Part shown: positions 13,604 to 25,727 of the stretch, one piece after another
How positions within the stretch are numbered: position 1 is the first letter of the stretch
How the letters are laid out: each line of letters opens with the position of its first letter
Assembly: GCF_024323335.1 (NCBI RefSeq)
Contig: NC_066581.1
Location: 439,977,816 to 440,041,815, forward strand
Direction of reading: 5' to 3'
Origin: Lathyrus oleraceus
Lineage: Eukaryota; Streptophyta; Magnoliopsida; Fabales; Fabaceae
Length of the DNA: 64,000 bases
The notes under the pieces: model-generated
What the model was told of the DNA's origin: nothing
The model's database searches: none
What the model saw: the letters and a program-made list of their open reading frames with translations, nothing else
Program-made: the position numbers and the translations under genes

Positions 13604-15280
13604 ATTCGATGCTTACCGACACTGAAAGATGATGTTCAGACACCAAAAAGACGTGACACACACGGGTGTCGACACGACACTAACCAGTATCGCAAGGATG
13701 ACATCTATATATGTCAAAACAAAGCAGACACTTGCCAGGGACTAAAATGGGGAGAACAATCCAGCTTTCCTTTCACGGACGGGTGAGGAAATAAACCTCT
13801 CTGGGGATTATCAATTCTGAATGCTGTCAGGAGCAACCGCTGTAAATGTGTTGCACTGATGTTTGACAAACGATCCGCCTCTGCTGGGGATACGATCCAA
13901 ACTGGTTTAACACATGTATGCATATGTTTGAGTTTTCTATGGCGTAATGCTCCATACTGAATGGAAATGCTACGTGATTTGAGGATGCGAATGCAAATGA
14001 TGATTACTATATGCAAGATGCAAAGGGAGGAAAACTCCTGGTGGGAAAGCGAACGATCACTTTGCTGAGCCCACGACTCTGGTTCGATCTTCCAACTCTG
14101 TGGGGAGACACCACAATCCTGCTGAGAATACTTGCTGATCTGACATTCTCGGAATGGCAGAGAAACCAGCTCAACTGGGGAGTCACTTGTTGGGAAAACA
14201 CCAACCTCTCGATCATGCTGGGGAATAGCACTGCTGGGGAAATGATAACCCTCACTAGGGACGACCTCCACTGAACCCGATCCGCTTGGGGATTTCGCTG
14301 GGGAAAACAACCCACACCCGCTGGGGAGACAATAATCTTCAGACCTGCTAGGGAAAAACACTCTCAACCCTGCTGGGGATTTCAACACTTCAGGCCTGCT
14401 GCTGAGGAACAAACTACCCACAGACACCTCCGCTGGGGAAATAGCCACCTTCAGACTTGCTGGGAAACTAACAGTCCTCAGACTTGCTGGGGAAACAAGT
14501 TCTGAACTTGCTTTGGACAACCCAACTTCTCACCCTACTGTGGCTTATCTGCTTTAGCCAGCAATCAAAGATAGTAACCTGCAAACAGCAAGACATACAT
14601 GCCCCAGGGGATTGTATGGACAAAATACACCCAAGTGTACTCAATATTCAAAATGATTTTCAAATGTTTTATCTTTCTGCACGTCATTGTCTAGCCTTCA
14701 TGTTTTTTAGATGCAATGTTTATCAAAAATTCAGATGTTTTTGCAAACAAAACAGTAAAATAAAACAAGAGAGTAATTTTACTGAATAACGACTTTTATT
14801 GATTGAAAATGGCCTAAAAAGGCAAATACATCAGGAAGCAATTCCTAGGAAGAGGTAATTGCGCCAAAAAGGAAATAAGCTATCCTATTGGCAATGTGAA
14901 TACGACATCCACTATTTTCCAATTCTGTTATGACTCGTATATCCTCAATTTCCCCCAAATTCCTTGCTTTCTGAGAAGAATGATTGGACCGGTCATATCC
15001 TTCAAGATGGTAGACACTGAAGCGCGATGAAGTACAGATAACTCAGACTGTAGTCTTCGCTTTAATCCCTTTTTTTCCTGGATCGCCTTTTCAGGTTTTC
15101 AATCCACCAGGATACCCATTTTTGCCTAAGCCGCCTTTTCAGGTTTTCGACTTACCGGGTGTACATATTTTTTCATTCTTTATCCCTAACTTTTGCCCGA
15201 ACCTTTTTTCTTTTTTCTTGGTTCGCCGGGACGCCCTTTTTTTCCTGGACTCTTTTATTCTTTTCGTCCAGCGGGTCTCT
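13604..15280 (-). other. Element A 3' UTR, non-array part
   Basis: This stretch has no gene. From left to right on the plus strand it holds a transition with GATGTT/TTACCG-like motifs (13604-13700); a block shared with B and D around ACACACGGGTG and GGAAATAAACCTCTCTGGGG (13660-13810); a region of about twenty CTGCTGGGGA-type motifs (13875-14530); an AT-rich block shared with B (14640-14815); and a run of hairpins just before the pol stop (15080-15271). Matching order with B (35790-37500) and D (62880-64000) identifies it as 3' UTR rather than host DNA. Confidence 0.8.
15080..15271 (-). other. Post-pol hairpin cluster, element A
   Basis: Four inverted repeats follow the pol stop codon. Read on the plus strand they are GGAT/ATCC (15080-15083, 15102-15105) enclosing CCT-TTTC-AGG; TAAG/CTTA (15127-15130, 15151-15154) enclosing CCT-TTTC-AGG; CGAACC/GGTTCG (15198-15203, 15220-15225); and CTGGAC/GTCCAG (15245-15250, 15266-15271). 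Most are followed by CCGGG or a one-base variant. In the element RNA the inner loops read GAAA. The same four hairpins occur in B, with compensated stem changes. Confidence 0.7.
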
Positions 15281-16753
15281 TTATGCGAAGTATTTTTTGA
15301 CTACATCTGAGTTAACAGGGGACGGAAAATCTTCACCATCCATAGTTGTAAGCATCAAGGCTCCACCAGAAAAGACCTTTTTAACGACATATGGACCTTT
15401 GTAATTCGGAGTCCACTTGCCCCTGTTATCTGTACCGGGAGGAAGGATCCTCTTCAAAACCAAATCACCCGTCTGATAGCTTCGAGGATGCACTTTCTGA
15501 TCAAAGGCCTTCTTCATCCTTCTCTGATACAGCTGCCCATGGCACACGGCTGCCAATCACTTTTCCTTGATAAGGCTCAACTCATTGAACCTTGATCGAA
15601 TCCATTCGGCTTCGTCTAGCTTGACATCCAACAAGACTCTTAGAGAAGGAATCTCCACTTCAACAGGTAGGACCGCTTCCATACCATAAACAAGGGAGTA
15701 AGGGGTTGCCCCGATCGAAGTACGTACTGAGGTACGGTACCCATGCAAAGCGAAAGGCAACATCTCATGCCAATCCTTGTACGTAACGACCATCTTTTGC
15801 ACAATCTTCTTGATGTTCTTGTTTGCCGCCTCTACGGCACCATTCATCTTTGGTCTGTAAGGAGAAGAATTTGGTGTTCAATCTTAAAGTCATTGCAAAG
15901 CTCTTTCATCATCTTGTTATTGAGATTCGAACCATTATCACTGATGATTCTCTCAGGGACCCCATACCGACAGATAATCTCCTTCTTAATGAATCGGGCA
16001 ACCACTTGCTTGGTGACATTAGCATAGGAAGCTGCTTCCACCCACTTGGTGAAGTAATCAATCGCGACCAGGATGAAGCGATGCCCATTAGAAGCAGTAG
16101 GTTCAATCTTCCCAATCATATCGATGCCCCACGTCGCGAATGGCCAAGGAGAATTCATGACATTCAGAGGGTTTGGTGGTACGTGCACTTTATCTGCATA
16201 GATCTGACATTTATGGCACTTCTGAGCGTATTTGAAACAATCGGATTCCATGGTTATCCAGTAATAATCGGCTCTTAACAACTTCTTGGCCATTGCATGA
16301 CCACCAGCATGGGTACCGAAAGCCCCTCGTGTACTTCTTGCATTAACATGTCTGCTTCGTGTCTATCCACGCATCTGAGCAGAACCATGTCAAAGTTCCT
16401 CTTGTACAACATATCATCCTGATTCAAATAAAAGCTTCCAGCTAGCCTTCTCAGGGTCTTCTTGTCATTCTTTGACGCTCCTTCAGGATACTCCTGGCTT
16501 TTGAGGAAATTCTTAATATCAAAGAACCACGGCTTCTCATCAACAACAAACTCGGCTGCAAACACATACGCAGGCCTCTCGAGTCGATTCACAGCAACGT
16601 GTGGCACATGATTATGCCAATGGACTCTAATCATGGAAGACAATGTGGCCAAGGCGTCAGCCATTTGATTTTCATCTCGGGGTACATGATACAACTTCAC
16701 TGTCTTGAAGAAAGTCAGGATCCTTCTGGTGTAATCTCTATAAGGAATCACAT
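15281..16753 (-). pseudogene. Element A pol remnant: RNase H end and integrase, frameshifted
   Basis: The reading runs from 16753 down to the TAA at 15283-15281. It starts within the C-terminal part of the second RNase H (YHVPRDENQMADALATLSSM), then a linker, the integrase zinc-finger region (DRHEADMLMQEVHEG, then CHKCQIYAD), the catalytic core (GIDMIG, DNGSNLNNK, NGAVEAANKN give D, D and E) and the C-terminal domain. Against element B it has a 1-base deletion near 16315 after HEG, another 1-base deletion near 15875 before the SSPYRP region, and an in-frame TGA near 15557 after SLIKEK. It cannot make integrase. It is cut at its 5' side by the LTR of element C. Homology to integrase is certain; loss of function is certain from the breaks. 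Confidence 0.92.
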
Positions 16754-18523
16754 GAATCCTCACATACAACAAACAAACAAAAGCAATAAACAAAGAGGAC
16801 ATAAGTGGCCAATGAAATGGTCTTACACTCAATCCCTTCCAAATCATAGGAACAATGGCCAATGAATGGACTTACAGTTGATTCCTCAATGGACAAACAA
16901 ATATGTGTCACAAAGATATGAAATGATGATCATGCAATAATGAACAATTAATGATGATAAATGCACAAAGGCAAACAAGCAAACATGTACAGGTGAACCA
17001 ATAAGCAATCAATGATTCAGTTAGCACACACTATATACAAGCAATTTGGCTCAAGCAAGGGTTAGACTTTAAAGTCAACTGGAATGGGGTAAGTGGTGCT
17101 CTTAACCTGAACATTGAGAGTTAAGGTGAAGCAGATGAAAGGATATGAGGGGTGTGCCTCATGGCTCTTATCCCTGGTCAGGGAGAGCTTCAAATGATAG
17201 AAGGTGTGGAAGTTCAGAAAGTTGGAACTCTCTCCACAAGAGAATGACTCTATAGATCTTGGGTTAAGATCCACAATGCATCAACATGTAATGTGAGCAA
17301 AGGGATGACACACAGAATAGTAGGAGATGGACTACACATCTCTTTTATCTACCAATTTCCTTATCAAAAGGACTTTTCCTGCTTAGGACAAAGATAAACA
17401 ATCACAAACATTGCCTCTTAAGGAGGACTTCAGACAGGTGCCTGACCAAATAACAGGCCAGGTCTTCCAGACTACATGAAGAAGAGAAATTATACCTAAC
17501 TGGTTAAGCAACCAAGCAAAAGCAAGTTCAAAATGAACTTAAGCAACTAAGGTACCTGAAAACAATCCAACTCAATCAGTACTCAATTCAAAAAGTCAAA
17601 CAGATAATCCAACAATCAACAGACAATGCACAATCAAACAAGTAAGGCCAGAATGTGCAAGGCACAAGCTCAACTCAAATAAGCTAAAAGTATCCTACAA
17701 AACAAGTCAAGGTTAGTAAATATCAATCAAATAAACCAAATCAAGCAATGTGAATTAATCTCCTTAAGGCCATGCACTTCTATACCTGAAAACAAGCTCA
17801 AACATGAGAAGCAAACCACTAGGACAAGGCCTAGGGTCAAAGAAGGAGGAATAATCCAAAACAGAACATGAAAATTGACAAGAATCAAGCTTAATCAATC
17901 AAGAACAATATCCAAGTGGTCTCATGTCAATAGCATCAACCAATTTCATTTCATAAAGCAATCATGGCAAAGCATGCATGTTGAAAGCTCATTGAAGCAA
18001 CAGAATGAACCAAGGCATATTAATTCCAAAATGGCTCAATAAATCTCAAGAAAAATCATGGCTAAACAAAACAAATCAAATGATCTACACACCAAAAATC
18101 ATGGCATTTGGACAAGTATAGACAAGTCAAAGAAATTCATCAAGTCAAGGTAAGCATAAACAAGCTCAAAGGAGGCACAAATTGATGCATCAACTTAAGG
18201 CAGTCCTAAAACAGAGAGGACAAATGATAAATGACTCAAACCGAAGCCAAGACAAACTTCAATATGTCTAGAAAACATGTGCAAAATTTCAAGCTCATAT
18301 GATAAGGCATAAGCATTTCACAAATCATTTAGGTTCATGACTCATCAAAAGTTCAAACATGACAATCCAGAAAATAAAATCTCATACAAATCAGAAATGG
18401 ATCTAAAAATTCCACAAAAATTCATGACCAATCCTAACATCTAGAAGGTGCATCATGCATAAAATCTCATCATTTGGCATCTAATTGGCATGGTAAATAA
18501 AATCAGAAAATCGAGCAAGCAAA

Positions 18524-18546
18524 GGTGAGACACACATTGTCACACC
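18524..18546. other. LTR palindrome GGTGAGACA / TGTCACACC, C 3' LTR
   Basis: An inverted repeat with a 5-base spacer (CACAT). One base breaks the pairing here (A528 where the other LTR has T). The same palindrome is perfect in the C 5' LTR (56152-56174), in B and in D. Confidence 0.75.
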
Positions 18547-18993
18547 TACATTAATCAGATCATAACTCATCAACCAGAAATGAGAAAAATGCAAACTCTA
18601 TACCAAAATGACCATTAGGGTGTCTAGTTTATGCATGTCAATTTTCATATTCATTGGATCAACCATCATCATTTCACAAAGGAAAAGGTAAGCAAGGTAC
18701 AAGATATGACATGCACACACAAACCTTAGGCAAATTCAAATCCAGGCCAAGCACAATTTCTGTAAAAATATCCAAAAAATAGAAGACATCATGAAGAACA
18801 ATGTGCAAAAAATCTCATGTTAATTGGATGATTATTTATGGAGTTATGGATTTTTTAGTGAAGAGAAAAATTAAAAATGCATGATGAAGTAGCATGAACA
18901 TGGATGCATACAAGAGGAAAATAATGCAAGGCAATTATGTGAATTTTTTTACAACCAGAATCGAACCGTGCAAGGATTTAAATGTGGCGCGCT

Positions 18994-19022
18994 CATAAGT
19001 GAAACGCACCGTTTCACTTATG
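18994..19022. other. 12-bp perfect palindrome in C 3' LTR
   Basis: CATAAGTGAAAC and GTTTCACTTATG are separated by GCACC and flanked by GGCGCG and GGCGC. The same palindrome is in the 5' LTR (about 56613-56641). B and D carry different stems in the same GCGC-flanked setting. It lies downstream of the TATA box, so it would be in the transcript. Confidence 0.8.
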
Positions 19023-19817
19023 CTTAGTTGGCGCTGAAAAGCGCTCCCAGCCAATCAATGAGCCACGTGAGTGCCAAGTGTACCAGTACATGAGCAGAAA
19101 CAAGAATTTACATGCAAACACGGCCAGGCAAGATCAAAATGAATCTGGAAAACTAAAACCCTAACACTCATCCATTGTTCATCGTGTTCTTCATCATCAA
19201 GAACAAATCATCACAGAAATTCACCAAACACATATCAATGGATTCGTCTTCTAACATACATCATCAATCCAGTATTAGTTTAATCTAATTCTAACTGTAT
19301 CAAACAAATCGAGCACAACAAGTTTCATCTATCAAACTTCAAATCATCACAACTAATTCATTAGTCAACGAAATTCCAAGATCTAAAACTCAGTGTGACC
19401 TATGTTCAAAGATCTACCAGAATCATACATCAATTTCATGAATTAAGAGCATCGAAAACTGACTTTCAAGATGCAACAGAAGTGAAATCGTGCAATTCAG
19501 GCCTTGGCAAGCTGAAACAGATGCTCTACAATGCTTGGATAGATGAATGGATGATGAAGAACAGCTCAATCATGCTTGCTTTGTCCAGAAATCTCAACTG
19601 CCATGGATATGCATAAGCTTCAACAGTCCATAATTCTTGATGAATTCTTCAAGATCTTGCTTCAACAATCTTCAATAATGCTCATAGATGATGAACAAAA
19701 TAAGAACAATGCAAAGGATATGAAGAAAATCGATGAGAAAGTTGAGAGAAAGTTGAGAGAGAATTTTCAGATCTGAAACTATGAAGTTGTTGTTATGATT
19801 TTCTGTTAGGATTAGGG

Positions 19818-19824
19818 TTATATA
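19818..19824 (-). promoter_or_regulatory. Putative TATA box of element C 3' LTR
   Basis: The minus strand reads GGTATATAACCC here. Equivalent TATA-like boxes occur at matching places in the other LTRs (57421-57427 in C, 33616-33622 and 49286-49292 in B, 60700-60706 in D), about 1.0 to 1.2 kb from the LTR start. This makes U3 about 1 kb and R-U5 very long. Position conservation is the evidence; transcription start is inferred. Confidence 0.55.
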
Positions 19825-20930
19825 CCATCTGTTAATGAAGTTCCCTAATCACAATTAAGCAATGCAGTTAGATTAAGTAAAATTCAAGTGTTGATGCAAA
19901 ATGGCAAAATCACCCTTTATGCATGCATGGCAATGGAACAGTGAATGCAATGCATAATTGGCAAAAAGTGAATGCAATGCATAATTTTCAAATGAGGATT
20001 TTCCCTCCAAAATTCAAATGAAGTGCAAATGAAAAATGCCAAAATTTTGTGATGAGAATTAATGAAATGTAATGCATGTTTTGGATAGTTGAAATCAAGA
20101 GAGAAATGTTCCAAAAAGAACCACTTCAATTGGCCATTTGGTTCAAAAGTTATGCCTTCTTGAAGTTCAAATTTACTTGGCAATGATTGATCCATAATTC
20201 CTTAACCACACATGTGAAATGGATGTTCTTGGACTTTTTGGAAAAGTGAGAGCAAGATCTTCGACTTTCATGTTGGGCAAAATTTCAGTTGAAGCTTGCT
20301 TGATGATGTAAACTTGAGGAGAAGACCTTTCCATTTTTGGCAGTTTGAAATTACAGGTCACTTACTATTTTTGGAAAGTTTTCATCTGACCTCAAATTCT
20401 TCAATGTTGATGTTTGAAATGTCAAATGAGACTTGTATGGACATGAATAAGGCCTCTCTAACCATCTCTCAACTTCAAATCCATGATTTAATGCAAAGTT
20501 GACTTGTGTTGACTTTTCTAGGGTTTCAGTTGACCTAGCTATGCTCAGATGAAATTCAAGCCTCTTCCACTTGAGATCTTGATTCAAAATGATACCATAA
20601 CTCATATGAACTCTTGATTAATGATCATGGTGCCCAAATTCTTCAGAATGGCCACCATCTATTGCTCAATGGCTGCCTTTGACTGTCTTGACCTAGTGTT
20701 GCTTCATCTGCAAGTAACATGGTTGGATGACAATATTTTTGTACTTTTGGTTAGTAAATAAATGAAAAGCAATGATATACATATGCAAAACATTCTTGGT
20801 GATCAAAAACCACTCTCAGAAGATAACACACCCACAGGGGAGGAGGCCAGGTGCACAATGATCCTTGAGGCAATGATATGATATGGTATGATGCCATGAG
20901 GGATCTTAGGGACAAAATAGGGGTCTTACA

Positions 20931-20945
20931 GATGCCCCTATTTAA
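20931..20945 (-). other. Polypurine tract of element C
   Basis: In element sense the sequence next to the 3' LTR reads AAATAGGGGCATC, then the LTR TGTAAGACC. Elements B and D have the closely similar AATAGGGGCAGC at the same place (34615, 61710). Its position and purine core fit the primer for plus-strand DNA synthesis. Confidence 0.7.
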
Positions 20946-21935
20946 GGTCATTCTACACGGAGAAGTGAAGTTTAGAAATCTTCATCTTGACGCGGTAGAA
21001 TGGGCTTAAATAACAGTAATGAGACAAATTTTGGTCCCTAAGAGACCTCATGATGCAAATGTATGCATGTAAAAGACACAAACTCTGTGGGGATATGGTT
21101 CACACAAAAGAAAAGACAATCCATCGGAGTAATGCACTCACTAGGAATAGAGACTCTACCAAGATTCTCATAAGGACTCTTATTAGGGATAAAAAGAAAA
21201 AGAAATGCGTGAGCAAGACACGACTCTGAATTAAGGGACAAAATTGACACTGCGTGAACAAAACACGACTAGACTGGAGACCTCACTGGGGAGTGAAGGA
21301 CTCACACTGGAAAAAGAAGAATTCCAAAGGAGAACACATCCATTAGAAAGACACAAGCTGACTCAAACTATCCACAAAGGATACTTCGGATGAAAATCCG
21401 GACTCGGACCAGGGAACGATTCACAAAGAACCTCCCTGCCGGGGAAAAATTTGCATATATCGGGGAAAACGCCAATACAGCAAAAGGGTAAAATCACAAC
21501 AAGAAACATTCCACCGAGGAAGGTCTAATCAAAGAGACTCTCCTGGGGAAAAGCGACAAAGAAACGAGGTATTACCGGTATAAGGGTAACACACTCAGGA
21601 AGAATGAATATCTAAGACCGGTATAAGGGTGAGAGATATCAATCAACCAAACATCTGAGAAAGACCTGAAAAAGGTACATCAACTCAGGAAAATCTAACT
21701 CCACAGGGGACCAAAGTCATAATAGGGAGTAGAAAGGAAGGAACACCAGGGATACCGGTTACTGGGTATATAATAGGTGACCGACCAAAGCGTGAATTGG
21801 TATATATGCCAAGACACTCATCATCCGAAAGGAGGGCTTGAAAAAGCAAATCGACTTACAGGATGGACATTCGAATCCACAACAGGAAAACGAATCTTAC
21901 TCAACTGGGGACACAAACCCAAAGAGCGCATGAGA

Positions 21936-22519
21936 TATAATATCCATTACCGTCAGAACATGGATAGAATATTCGCATGAGATATATTATCTATTACCGT
22001 CAGAACGTAGATAATACACTCGCATGGAAGAGACACCAGAGATACCGAGGTATATAATAGGTGGTCTACCGAAAACGTGAATTGGTATATATACCAAGAT
22101 ACTCATCATCCAAAACACAAACTTGTTAAAGGATGGATATTCGATTCTACAAAGAATGCGAATCTTACTCTACTGGGAAAGATCAACAAAGGATTCCAAC
22201 CAAAGAGCGAAAGAGATATATTATTCATTACCGTCAGAACGTGAATAATATACTCGAAAGGAAGAGACACCAGAGATACCGGTTAGGGCATATAATAGGT
22301 GACCAACCAAAAGGAGAGACAATCGATACCAAGCATACGGGTAAACGAAAGACAGCTCAAAGGGATAAATTGCAAGCATCCGGCAATTATCCAAGAAGCA
22401 ACAAATATTCGATTCCACAAAGGAATAACGAATCTTACTCGACTGGGGAAACACAACAGGCTTCGACTGAAGAGTGCATGAGATATATTATCCATTACCG
22501 TCAGAACGTGGATAACATA
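21936..22519 (-). other. Four-copy covarying hairpin module in C 3' UTR
   Basis: Copies lie at 21936-21971, 21983-22018, 22217-22252 and 22484-22519. The loop is TTACCGTCAGAACG (final A in copy 1). Stems differ but stay paired: TATCCA/TGGATA in copy 1, ATTATCTA/TAGATAAT in copy 2, TATATTATTCA/TGAATAATATA in copy 3, and TATATTATCCA/TGGATAACATA in copy 4. The single odd pairs in copies 2 and 4 become G-U wobbles in the element-sense RNA. Each is followed by a CTCG or TTCG stretch. Confidence 0.75.
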
Positions 22520-25500
22520 CTCGCATGGAAGATTATCCACAACCGATATAAGGGTTAATAAAGGATAAATCGACCGAAAAGAAAGGCCTCGGGATACCAA
22601 ACTAGGTATATAATGATGACCAATCAAAGGGAGCAACAATCATTACCGAGCAAACGGGTAAATGAAAGAAGACTCGCTGGGGATACATTGATACAAAAAT
22701 CAACGGTCCGGGGATAGATTGCATAAACAACAATTGTCCGCAAGGACTTGCTGGCGACTTCAAAGGAGATAACATTGCAAGCATACGGCAATGATCCAGA
22801 AGACTGCTGGGGATACAATTGCTAGCAACCGGCAATTATCCAGAAGCAAGGGAGGAATATCAACATCGAATAACGAATGAAGATAACCACAAAGAGTAAC
22901 CATCATCGGTTAGGATGAACAACAAGGTTAACTCTACAAAGGGGAGAAATTAGGGTTTACAACTACCGAATACGGGGTAGAATACCAAAACTCTGGCTGG
23001 GGATAAAATTGCTAGCAACCGACAATTATCCGCAAGAAAGCACAGGCTCCGTTGGGAAATAAAACCACAACAGCACAAAATCCATCATCAACCAGAACGA
23101 ACCACAAAGGTTACCTCTGCTAGGGGAAAAGAGATATGACTTACAACTACCGAATACGGGTTAGTAGCCAAAATACTCTGATGCGGATAAAAAGGTAGGG
23201 TTTACATCTACCGAATATTGGGTAGAAAACCAACAACTCCACGTGGGGATGAAAGAATCACAAATCCGCCCGGGAAACCAAATAGGGTTTATAACAAACC
23301 ACAAACTGCTGAAGAGCAGGAAAACCAAGATTTACAACTACCGAATATTGGGTAGAAAACCAAATCGACTCTTGCTGAGGAATAAAAGGTGTATAACCAC
23401 AAATTCCACCAAGAAGAGGAACATAGGACTTACAACTACCGGTATAAGGGTAGAGGCCCAAAAAGATTCCGCTGGGGATAAAAAGAATTTTTTGCCGGTT
23501 ACTGGACAAATTATTCATTTATTCCACAGGGAAGCACAAGAAACAGTTGACAAATGCCAATTCGGGATCAAACCGAAAAGACAGACTGAATCAAGACTCA
23601 TCCTATGAGGATATAACTCAATAGGAAAATCCATCCCAATATATGTGTTGGGAGGAAACGGAAGAAACCGTCATCCACGAGGATAATCTCAGTGGGGAAC
23701 CGCAGAAGGAAAGACAGACACTTTCTGCTTATGGGGCTGACTCTATATTGAGAGATTTAAACACCCGACATCTACTTGGGAAGATCTATTGAGAGGTCTA
23801 TATCACCCATAGCAGGATGTAACAAACAAGAGATATATGGCAAAAAATGCAACATGAATATCTGAATGTTTTATGATTATGCATGAATATGCGCGATTTA
23901 TGTTTGATGAATGTTGACAAAACAGACATATCTAACATAAACAGGCCCAGGAATCAAACGCCCGGTACTATACTTCCAGGGGAAGAACCAACTGGAAAGC
24001 CAATCTGCAGGAGATCCACATGCTGAAAAGCAAAGATCTGCGGGAAGGCAAAAGATCAGAGATATCAAAGAAATCCCAAAATCTCTGAGTGATGGATCAA
24101 CAAACAACCCAACTGGAGTACAGAAAGTCACAACAGGCCTAAACAGCCACAAAGACAAATCTGTTGGGGAAACAGGAGAAATCCCGAGATATCTGCAGGG
24201 GAATCTTCAGTATCAACTGAGAAACAAGAGTTCGTTGCACAAGATAAAACTGCTATGAAAGCAACTTCACACAACTCCACTGGGGAACAACCCACTGAGG
24301 GAGAACAGATCATCCATGTAGAATCTCCTGCACAAACAACTCTACCTGGGGAGAACACAAGTAGTTATTCCATCGGGAATACACCCATTGAAGGAAAAAC
24401 AGATCAGACAAGTAGATTCTGCAACAAGCCATTCTACTGAGGATCAAAAGCAATCAGGGAATCAACCCAATCTCTGGATGCTAGACCACCAACCATCCTA
24501 CTGAGGAAACAGAGATTTCAACAAGCAGAAACTGCCACAAAAACAACTCTGTCGAGGATACCAGCTCTGGCGGAGACTCTGAGGGGATTATTGCAGATGC
24601 AAACCTGGCTCTGTTGGAGATACCAACTCCATTGGGGATATGCAGAAATACAATCCACCAAACCACAAATCTACTGGCGGCTCCACTGGAGAAATCTACT
24701 GAAGAATCCACTGGGGATATGGAAGAGAGCTGGGGAATCAACCACTAAATGCTGACTCTTCTGAGGAGAACATCCACAACTGCTGAGGAGGAACATAATC
24801 ACTACTCTACTGAAAGCTTAAACGCTCTGATGGGGAGCTATAGCAACAAATCCGCAGACGACTGCGCTGAGGAAAGTGGCGAAGTACCGGGATATCAATC
24901 CACCAACCACTGAATCTTCCAAAAGAAAGCAACCATGCTGAGGAGAGAAACAACAACTCTAGCTAGCGACTGCACTGGAGAGACTACTGCTGGTGAAGAA
25001 AACGAAGTCTTCAACACCATCTTTGCCTGGGGAACAACCCACTGACAACAACTCTGCTTGGGGAACAACCCACAAACAACAAAGCAGGAGAAAGAGGATA
25101 CAACCAAACCAGGAATATGAACAAATGTCTTACCTGTTAGAAATCATGCCACCCTTGGGAGAGCACTGAGAAATTCTTGAGTATCCTTTCATCATTGTGA
25201 ATATTCACTTTGTTTAAAACAACAATTTTGAAAAATTTATTTGTTTAAAACAATGACATATTATCAATTAAAACATGCAAAACATTTGTTGAATTGAAAC
25301 AAATAAGAGTGCAAATAATTGGATAAAAAGCTCAAATTGATTTGATGGAATGGTAGCCTGCAAATGGTAAGACTCCATAGATCTGTACAAATTTAAAATC
25401 AGTGATATATATTGGAAGAGGGCTACATTGAACATAATGATCCTTTCTCTACCAATTTGAATCTCGATGTATTCGAAGCTTCAGTTGACGACGAATCGAG

Positions 25501-25659
25501 AACCTCTGACGAAAAGACGGTTGTGGAACAGAAAGTCTTGTCCGAATGCAGTTACTTGCCAAATCCCTAAATTTTTCCTAGATTGCCCCAGGGTGAGGTA
25601 CTCAATCTAGCAGGATGCAAATACTCTTTTTTTTTTCAAGTCTCTAATTTTTGCCTGGA

Positions 25660-25727
25660 TCACCCTTTCGGGTTTTCCACCGAGACGCTCATTTTTGCCT
25701 AAGCCGCCCTTTCGGGTTTTCAACTTA
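25660..25727 (-). other. Post-pol hairpins, element C
   Basis: Two hairpins sit downstream of the C pol stop. The first is CCC-TTTC-GGG (25673-25682) and the second CCC-TTTC-GGG (25707-25716) enclosed by TAAG/CTTA (25700-25703, 25724-25727). In the RNA both inner loops read GAAA. They are the counterparts of the two GNRA-type hairpins in A and B; the two larger hairpins nearest the stop in A and B are absent here, replaced by a T-rich run. Confidence 0.7.

Larger units (their letters stand above)
1..16753 (-). mobile_element. Element A: 3' part of a Tat/Ogre-lineage Ty3/gypsy retrotransposon
   Basis: This is the 3' portion of a minus-strand LTR retrotransposon. In element order it holds a truncated pol (16753 down to 15281), a conserved post-pol block, a 3' UTR with GGGGA-rich motifs, and a 39-bp tandem array that runs off the left edge. 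Its pol and 3' UTR align segment by segment with those of element B (37502-38960 and 35790-37500), so they are the same kind of element. The 5' part of pol, gag, the 5' LTR and the 3' LTR are not in the window. At 16753 the pol sequence stops abruptly against the LTR of element C. Two frameshifts and a stop in pol show it is dead. Confidence 0.85.
16754..20930 (-). repeat. Element C 3' LTR, truncated at its R-U5 end
   Basis: It aligns with 54406-58570. The right edge is the LTR start in element sense (TGTAAGACCCC), directly preceded by the polypurine tract. The left edge abuts A pol after GGAATCACATG, with only one or two bases of overlap, and about 1.3 kb present in the other LTR is missing. 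Within it are a TATA box (19824-19818), a 12-bp perfect palindrome (18994-19022), a TGTGACA-type palindrome (18524-18546, one mismatch) and an ACCT/AGGT hairpin (17105-17127, one mismatch). The rest is AT-rich and holds no gene. Confidence 0.9.

Noticed and set aside
13714..14520. 268-codon minus-strand frame in the A 3' UTR
   Set aside because: It lies in the GGGGA-motif zone. The equivalent B and D zones do not keep the frame, and the sequence has no recognisable domain.
15080..15280. Rho-independent-like terminators (GC hairpins followed by T runs) after pol
   Set aside because: The genome is plant, where such terminators are not used. The hairpins are noted instead as candidate RNA structures.
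22133..22639. Overlapping frames of 118 to 141 codons in the C 3' UTR
   Set aside because: They run through the hairpin repeats on both strands, have no family resemblance and are not kept in related elements.
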